This document shows positions 57,969 through 64,000 of a DNA stretch of 64,000 nt, piece by piece (position 1 is the stretch's first letter; every line of letters begins with the position of its first letter). Origin of the DNA: Xiphydria camelus (lineage: Eukaryota > Arthropoda > Insecta > Hymenoptera > Xiphydriidae); the NCBI GenBank assembly GCA_963678675.1, contig OY783194.1:13777207-13841206 (forward strand), written 5' to 3'. The position numbers and the translations under genes were made by a program. The notes below the pieces were generated by a model that did not search any database, had not been told where the DNA came from, and saw only the letters and a program-made list of their open reading frames with translations.

Positions 57969-59912
57969 CCGTATGTCCAATGGCTAGTCGAGCAGGTGCA
58001 GCGACCTGAATTTTCCTGAAACTTGACTTCGGCAGTGTTTTAGTTAAAGGTGGCTTTGGAAGATGGCGCGCATACGAGCGAAACGTTTGAAATATCTAAT
58101 TTCCCGATAGGTAAAAGCGGGAGGTAGATAAATGCGGGAGATCGAAGTGTAACCTCAAAATTGTGAATGCTGGAATAATGGTGAGTAATTGTTTGAAACT
58201 ATAAGACATAATAATTCGGGTTTTTTTCGATGTTCAACTAAATAACACGACTGATACCTAATTGCAGAGAGAAGCGACTGGCAGTCGTGGAGGAAGGGAC
58301 TACCGTCAACGTGATCCTCGTCAGAGTGGTCGAGCTCTGCCTCGGCGACGAAAGGTGCAATTAAAATGAAATGAAAGCCTGAGTCAAGGTGAAAATTGGA
58401 AGGCGTGGAAAGAAAACGCGGCAGAGTCGCCAACAGAAGGAGTGAGTAAAGTGCGAAAGAAAAGTGCAGTGGCGCCGAAAAACGTCGCATGTAGAAGACA
58501 GTGACGAACAGCAGCAGCAGCTGGTCGACACTGCTCAACTCCGCACCAGCTCCTGAGTGATATCTCGCCGATCGCGATACGCGGCAGCTCCTGTGGACAA
58601 CGATTCCAGACACTCGAGTCGTAGTCGCAGCAAGGACAGCAGCAGCAGCAGCGTCGACGGCAGGGCCACCGTTGGAAAGCGAAGGCAATCCAAGACCGAC
58701 TCGGATAGCTGTAAGAGAAAGACACATCGGCGGAAACATAAAATATCGAAGCAAGACTTGCAATGAGAGTGTGGTAAGAGGAAGAAAAAAAATGACAGAG
58801 ACAAGGCGACGAGACGGAGGAGGAAGTCGTCACCACGAAGGGTTCCTTAGCTGTCACTACCACCGCCAACACTGCTTCTTCCTTTTTCAGTGAGGCTCCC
58901 GTTCTTCTCCACCGTTCACACTCCTGACGTGATGCCGCTGTCGGGTGTCACAGGAATTCGGCATGATTTACGACTGGGTGTAGACGGCCTGTTCTCTGGA
59001 ACTGTTCGCACGGTGCTAGTACTGCTACCGTTTCAGGAACCCTTCGTGGTGACGACTTCCTTTTCCGTCTCGTCGCCTTGTCTGTCATTTTTCTTCTTCC
59101 TCTTACCACACTCTCATTGCAAGTCTTGCTTCGATATTTTATGTTTCCGCCGATGTGTCTTTCTCTTACAGCTATCCGAGTTGGTCTTGGATTGCCTTCG
59201 CTTTCCAACGGTGGCCCTGCCGTCGACGCTGCTGCTGCTGCTGTCCTTGCTGCGACTACGACTCGAGTGTCTGGAATCGTTGTCCACAGGAGCTGCCGCG
59301 TATCGCGATCGGCGAGATATCATTCAGGAGCTGGTGCGGAGTTGAGCAGTGTCGACCAGCTGCTGCTGCTGTTCGTCACTGTCTTCTACATGCGACGTTT
59401 TTCGGCGCCACTGCACTTTTCTTTCGCACTTCACTCACTCCTTCTGTTGGCGACTCTGCCGCGTTTTCTTTCCACGCCTTCCAATTTTCACCTTGACTCA
59501 GGCTTTCATTTCATTTTAATTGCACCTTTCGTCGCCGAGGCAGAGCTCGACCACTCTGACGAGGATCACGTTGACGGTAGTCCCTTCCTCCACGACTGCC
59601 AGTCGCTTCTCTCTGCAATTAGGTATCAGTCGTGTTATTTAGTTGAACATCGAAAAAAAACCCGAATTATTATGTCTTATCGTTTCAAACAATTACTCAC
59701 CATTATTCCAACATTCACAATTTTGAGGTTACACTTCGATCTCCCGCATTTATCTACCTCCCGCTTTTACCTATCGGGAAATTAGATATTTCAAACGTTT
59801 CGCTCGTATGCGCGCCATCTTCCAAAGCCACCTTTAACTAAAACACTGCCGAAGTCAAGTTTCAGGAAAATTCAGGTCGCTGCACCTGCTCGACTAGCCA
59901 TTGGACATACGG
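57969..59912. mobile_element. 1.94-kb foldback with spliced gene-like cargo
   Basis: Ends CCGTATGTCC and inverse; TA at 57967-57968 and 59913-59914. Arms 57969-58847 and 59035-59912 (about 879 bp each) are near-identical, with a 187-bp loop. The empty site exists in R copies A (3705) and B (32196). Each arm holds an ATG immediately followed by a GTGAGT donor (58178-58186), an 87-bp intron ending TTGCAG (58267), an Arg-rich exon (58268-58354), and further on an Arg/Ser-rich open frame. Confidence 0.9.
58178..58766 (+). pseudogene. captured gene-like sequence, left arm (RS-rich)
   Basis: ATG plus donor at 58178-58181, exon 58268-58354 reading REATGSRGGRDYRQRDPRQS then a basic end, and downstream an open stretch with SSRSRSKDSSSSS and HRRKHKISKQ ending at 58766. 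The intervening region has no single obvious joined frame. The Arg/Ser-rich character resembles SR-type RNA-processing proteins, but I cannot name a gene. An inverted copy sits in the right arm (59114-59710) with one residue change in the RS block. Whether it is transcribed is unknown. Confidence 0.4.
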
Positions 59913-60152
59913 TATGGCGTAACTAAGCATAGTTTTGGTTATAACCGTATATTTATTGAGAAAATTCGATGTAAAAATTGAGGGGTGCAGGGGGCAGACA
60001 TTTGTGGTGTAAAGAGACACGAGTGCGTGCTCGCGGCAACAGCGCTGTCGGCGTCGTTCTGACGAACTTGAATGAACATGCCGCGAGACACTACCGTGTC
60101 TCTTGATTCCATACACTACATTTTGTGCCCATAAAAAATTTATATTGAATTC

Positions 60153-60387
60153 AACAAAAAACACAAAACGTGTGGCCGCCACACGCGGAAGAAGTAAAAC
60201 ATCGATATCAGTTTCTCTGGATTTGATTCCGGTGGTATTAGTTTCAATTGGCTGTACGTAGAAGCATTGTAAAAGACTTGTATAGAGCCAATTGAAACTA
60301 ATAACCACCGGAATCAAATTCAGAGAAAATGATATCGAAGTTTCACTTCTTCCGCGTGTGGCGGCCATACGTTTTGTGTTTTTTGTT
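60153..60387. mobile_element. 235-bp foldback MITE
   Basis: AACAAAAAACACAAAACG (60153-60170) mirrors 60370-60387. Arms of about 95 bp continue with 'ccgcc-acacgcgg' and 'gattccggtgg'. Non-coding. Confidence 0.8.
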
Positions 60388-60473
60388 TTTAGTATCGCCT
60401 GCATTTAATACGTATTGAAAGACTAGTAATAGGCGGGTGGTTTACGCTTTTTATTTTCCCTGCAAGTTGTGCA
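60388..60473. other. leader of MADF gene
   Basis: Short interval before the MADF start codon. No TATA box or repeat assigned. Confidence 0.3.
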
Positions 60474-62690
60474 ATGGAAGAACAGCAACTAAACGTTGAC
60501 TTGTGTTTGGAGGTGGAAAAGCATCCCTGTTTGTATGACGTCACTCTAGTCGATCACTCCAAACAGTCAGTATTGGAGAAAGCATGGGCCGAAGTTGGAA
60601 AATCAGTGGGATTATCAGGTAAGAAGAATTTCAAATAAAGTAATGTATTTCAGAAGCATTAATAGATATGAAATAGAAAAGAACAGAAATGAACATGGCA
60701 TACTCGTAACATGTATAGTAGACTGATTCAGAAACAAGCCTTTTTAATTAATTCTCTTGGCGAGCGCTTAAAACGTTAGTATTTAATGTAAGTTTCTCTC
60801 ACTCGCAATCTCTCAATCGCTTTTTCTGATTTCCATTTGAATAACACGAGGAAATTGTTGAATCATTGGTTTAGTGCTAATTCCTTCTACGGTAAAAAAA
60901 TGTTCCCGTGAAAAATTAGAAAAATTGAGTTTTAGGTGTAATTGACGTAAAGAAATATTATTTTTAATTATTATTTAATTAATTTAAAAATCTTTTTTTT
61001 GAATCAGTAATGTATAGTAAACTGAAAGAGTTACGTTCTTTGTATGAAAAAACTTTTATCATTATTTTACTCTACCTATATCCTCCACCACACAATATTT
61101 CCATTGCGAAGAAATGGCTGCCAGTTGAAAATTTCTTGCGTTCATGTACACCGGTCTGGTATTTTCTGCCTCTTCCACATTTTCGTTTGCAATATATGCT
61201 CGACCTTCCCCCTTTTTTCACATAATTATGCAATATATAGCATGCTTTAGTAACGTTGTCTACGTGTGTTCCGTTTGGAGATAAAATGTATGTCTTCAAA
61301 ATTTGAAATTTCTGACTCATCATGCCAAAAGCACATTCCACAATCCTGATGGCATGACTCAATCGATAATTAAAAATACGTCGTGTGTTAGTCAGTCCCC
61401 TTTGTTTGTATGGCGTCATAAGTGTGCTTTTCAATCGAAATGCTTCGTCGCCAACCAAAAAAAATGGAAGCTCTGTGTTGTTGTCATCGTCTGGTAAAGA
61501 TATAGCAGTAGGAATCTGCAAAGCATCCCTGTCTAACCACTGTCCAAGCCTGGACTCACGGAAAATCCCTCCATCACTCATTCTTCCATAGAATCCTGTT
61601 TCTATCGAAATAAAATTTCCATCCGCATCCGAACACGCCAGCAGAACAATTGAATGGTAATGCTTGTAGTTGAAGTCCAACGATCCAGAGCATGTGGAAT
61701 TTTCTGCATTCGGATATGTTTACCATCTAAACTGCCAATACAGTTTGGCAGATTCCAGAGCTCATGAAATCGTGCATTGTTCATCCACATATTTTCATTA
61801 GGTCTTGGCATATAATTCGCATGCAGAGCTTGCCATATGGCGATCAAAGATGAAGAGATTATATGAGATACGGTTGAATGTTCTCGAACAAAGTAGAAAG
61901 CAAGGGAAGCCATAGATGCGCCAGTACCCAAATACCTGACAACGAAACGCTGATAACCGGTACACGAAACAGTAGGTATGCCGTTAGGAAAAACTTGTTT
62001 ACTTTCAGATGAAGCCAGCAAAAAAAGGTGGACGAATGTAAGGACAATATAGTTCGAAGAAAATCCACGACAAAGAGCGGATCAGGGGCCCAGAAAAGTT
62101 ACTACCTCAACAAATATTTACAATTCCTAACACCCCACGTTAAGTTACCGGTCAAATTTGTCGGTAGTAACTTGTTACCCCCCTACTAGTACATCGCCGA
62201 AAGACGTATCAGATAAAAACAATCAACAAGATTTTTCACAGGATGAAGATCCAGATGTAATGAAAGACAGTGGAGAACAGGAGGCCGTTGAGAATGTCCA
62301 AGAACTACCTCAGAGTTATAATAACATTCCCCTCACCCTCAAATCAGTACTGAAAGCCCCTCAAAATTATCAGAAAAAGTACGAGAAAACTCCTAGACCC
62401 ACAACTGATGTTGATCAAGCTTTTGTAGAATTCTTCCAGTCAAGAAAACAAGAAATGAGTCATGAATCAGAAAACCCGCGGAAACAATTTTTACTCAGTT
62501 TGTGTGTTACCGGAAGTGTCCGACCTACCGGAAACCACATTTCGAATATTTAAAAGACGTGTTCTTGGACTTCTCGACGACCTCCAGGTGCTAGCATCAC
62601 CCACGACATCAAGCACTGCGTCATCCCATTCAAAATCGCGACTTGATGACAGCTCATTTTCGCCTGAATTAATGTTATTTTAAGATTGCT
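60474..62690 (+). pseudogene. MADF-BESS protein gene of a Harbinger-type element
   Basis: Exon 1 is 60474-60618 (48 codons): VEKHPCLYDVTLVDHSKQSV and a Trp motif (AWAEVGKSVGLS) typical of MADF domains, with a GTAAGA donor in phase 1. A matching acceptor at 61006-61007 starts a short second piece (MYSKLKELRSLYEKT, MADF helix 3). The C-terminal part lies at about 62190-62690: an acidic stretch, DVDQAFVEFFQSRKQEM, then, after a +1 frameshift near 62515, LPEVSDLPETTFRIFKRRVL, a BESS-type motif. MADF/Myb-like partners bind DNA and assist Harbinger transposases. Exons 1-2 and 3 flank the transposase main exon, which is on the opposite strand. Confidence 0.65.
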
Positions 62691-63108
62691 ACGGAGATAC
62701 TCGCTCAATTGCAATAAAGCTACGATCTTCAGTACATATAAAGTGCGAAGATGATATGAGTCAATGTTGCAATAATATTATTTTTGTATTTGTTGTGTTT
62801 TTAAATATAAAATTCACATACCTCAATGTTATGAGAAGTCTCTCTTCCACTGATACACATTTCCTGTAGTTAGTATCTCTTTTTGAAATATAAGGATGCA
62901 CCAAGTTTGACAAAAGGTTGAAGCTGTCTTTGGACATGCGGTACACAGATTTCAACTTGTCCTCGTGGTCTGCCAGTTCTAGGGTGCAAATTAAAGCACT
63001 TCTATTCTTATTTCTCGCGATGTACGGGTGCAACCATCAGTGGTGACGACGTCGTCTTCGTCTTCTTAAGTATGCCAGAACCATAGCTTCTTCTTCACTT
63101 GACGACAT
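61072..63108 (-). pseudogene. PIF/Harbinger transposase (DDE_Tnp_4), two lesions
   Basis: Exon 1 is 63108-62822: an Arg-rich N-terminus, an in-frame TGA at 63039-63037 where the family has Arg/Trp before WLHPYI, then VYRMSKDSFN and VEERLLITLR. GT-AG intron 62821-61936, phase 2. Exon 2 is 61935-61072: YLGTGASMASLAFYF, WNLPNCIGSLDGKHI (first D), a 1-nt loss near 61682, NYKHYHSIVLLACSDADG, GRMSDGGIF, LVGDEAFRL (second D), FNYRLSHAIRIVECAFGMM (E). Stop at 61074-61072. All DDE residues remain, but the nonsense codon and the frameshift inactivate it. It would recognise 3-bp TWA targets with its MADF partner. Confidence 0.88.
62096..62172. repeat. short inverted repeat in transposase intron
   Basis: AAGTTACTACC and GGTAGTAACTT face each other across about 55 bp, with AACAAAT/ATTTGT continuing inward. 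Possibly a tiny MITE remnant between the transposase exon and the BESS exon. Confidence 0.5.
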
Positions 63109-63493
63109 GTTTATGAGGCTACACTAGAAGAAATTTTATTGAAGTAAAACTTCTTACGGCGCGGTGGAAAAATAAACTGCTATGACTTAAGTATTCACAG
63201 GGAATGAGTGTTCAGCGCTCGTGGTGGGGACGCTGCCGGTGGGATGAGCAATAGAAGGGACGGTGGTGAAAGAGGGGAGGGGAGAGAAAAAAGAATGCGT
63301 AATGGTGGATGTACACTGTAGACTTTCGCAAGATTTCCTTTCGCTAGAGCTATCCGACACTTAACTCACAAGTGGACATAGCGTTGAAAGCAGTTTACTA
63401 GCTAGATTATACTGGAAACACGATACAAATTTGCTGCCAGAGAGATTTTAGTCTATTTCGCCGACTAAATAGAGTGACGCAATCTATCGAGAG
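63109..63493. other. no gene recognised
   Basis: Flank of the Harbinger relic, with GC-balanced stretches ('ctcgtggtggggacgc') but no motif. Harbinger TIRs were not found. Confidence 0.4.
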
Positions 63494-63644
63494 TGAGGCC
63501 AGGCGAACGTTGAGGCGCAGTTCAGTGAGGTGACTCAGGGCGACCGTTGCCTCTATACCTAAATATAGAATAGATATAGGTATAGAGGCAATGGTCGCCC
63601 TGCGTCACCTCACTGAACTGCGTCTCAACGTTCGCCTGGCCTGA
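63494..63644. mobile_element. 150-bp hairpin MITE
   Basis: GCCAGGCGAACGTTGAGGCG is mirrored by CGTCTCAACGTTCGCCTGGC. Arms of about 65 bp, loop centred near 63565. A transcript would form a long, nearly perfect hairpin. Confidence 0.85.
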
Positions 63645-64000
63645 CAGGCGCCGGGTTCCTCGAGTCGAAAGCGAAGGGCCCCTCGACCGCGTGTTCACAT
63701 TTCAGGAGCCTCGCGGGAGGGCACGGAAACCCTCTGTCTTTCACTCTCCTCGGACAAATTGCAGACCCGCAATAAATGAAACTATTGCGGCGCACGTGTA
63801 CTTGTCCGGGAACTTCTCATCTTCGTTTTGTAACTCTTTTAATAAATTTGTGAAGAGCCCTTTCTTCTCACTTTCTACAGCCTAATTTCTTGACCACACA
63901 CTTCGTTTCCTTTTAGTTCATTTTTCTGTACTTTTCTTCTTATTTAAAATTACAATAATGACAGCTGCCGCGATTGCAGTCCACCGCGACATTTTACAAA
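63645..64000. other. no gene recognised
   Basis: GC-balanced to AT-rich sequence running off the window. A 64-codon open frame (63691-63885) has no recognisable motif. Confidence 0.4.

Larger units (their letters stand above)
56938..60107. repeat. repeat R copy C, split by a foldback
   Basis: 56938-57290 matches 1080-1180 and 2780-3040. 57290-57966 plus 59915-60107 matches the R core. Ends with the same hairpin and 'tcttgat' at 60107 as copies A and B. The foldback 57969-59912 is inserted at TA. Confidence 0.8.

Noticed and set aside
58155..59785. Frames of 100-235 codons in the foldback arms on the strand opposite the RS-rich reading
   Set aside because: Antisense of the spliced, Arg/Ser-rich sequence. 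Leu/Cys/Ser-rich translation is typical of an RS shadow, and splice signals support the other strand.
61010..61250. Plus-strand frames over the Harbinger transposase 3-prime end
   Set aside because: Beyond the first about 17 codons (possible MADF exon 2) they are antisense to the transposase.

Overview
This window looks like a transposon-dense stretch of an insect (at least arthropod) nuclear genome. It is AT-rich and has spliceosomal introns with GT-AG ends. It carries piggyBac, Tc1/mariner, PIF/Harbinger and LINE ORF1-type sequences plus several insect multi-copy protein families (DUF4806, DUF7869-like, CXC-domain). I recognised no rRNA or tRNA gene and no convincing single-copy host gene. 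The order cannot be settled by eye. Almost every coding stretch belongs to a mobile element or its remains, and many long inverted repeats (foldbacks, MITEs) are nested in each other.

Layout. 0-3.9 kb: dispersed repeat family 'R' (copy A) and anonymous sequence. 3.9-15.5 kb, minus strand: an exploded relic of a two-gene DNA transposon, with a tnp2-like transposase at the left and DUF4806 exons to 15.49 kb. It is interrupted by a MITE (6.0-6.7 kb), a CT microsatellite with an ORF1-only LINE (7.0-9.4 kb), a small MITE, and a piggyBac element (10.89-14.94 kb) that carries a CXC-gene relic as cargo. 17.6-25.9 kb: an old foldback. Its left arm was hit by a nearly intact 5.77-kb copy of the same DUF4806+tnp2 transposon (18343-24109, TA duplication). 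26.5-27.2 kb: a DDE transposase pseudogene. 27.7-34.4 kb: a Tc1-like transposase split by a 5.7-kb long-TIR element (28316-34010) that holds a PIN-like/CXC gene relic, R copy B and smaller foldbacks. 35.7-41.3 kb: a giant foldback with the CXC gene in both arms. 41.4-45.9 kb: another long-TIR element packed with MITEs. 47.2-51.3 kb: foldbacks and MITEs. 52.3-55.8 kb: a 3.4-kb transposon encoding a DUF7869-like protein. 57.3-60.1 kb: R copy C split by a 1.94-kb foldback that carries spliced, gene-like sequence. 60.4-63.1 kb: a decayed PIF/Harbinger element with interleaved MADF/BESS and transposase exons.

How it fits together. Four insertions can be dated and delimited inside this one window, because an unoccupied paralogous copy of the target is also present: the tnp2 element (empty TA at 25072), the 57969-59912 foldback (empty TAs at 3705 and 32196), the 49850-51239 element (empty TA at 48442) and the DUF7869-like element (empty site near 985). 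Most elements here duplicate TA. Several unrelated-looking foldbacks share the terminus CCGTATGTCC, and one MITE shares the CCCARGTAGCA terminus of the tnp2 element.

Limits: all homology calls come from motif recognition by eye. Splice models are inferred from GT-AG sites and phase agreement. Element ends are good to a few bases where a target duplication is quoted and are approximate elsewhere.
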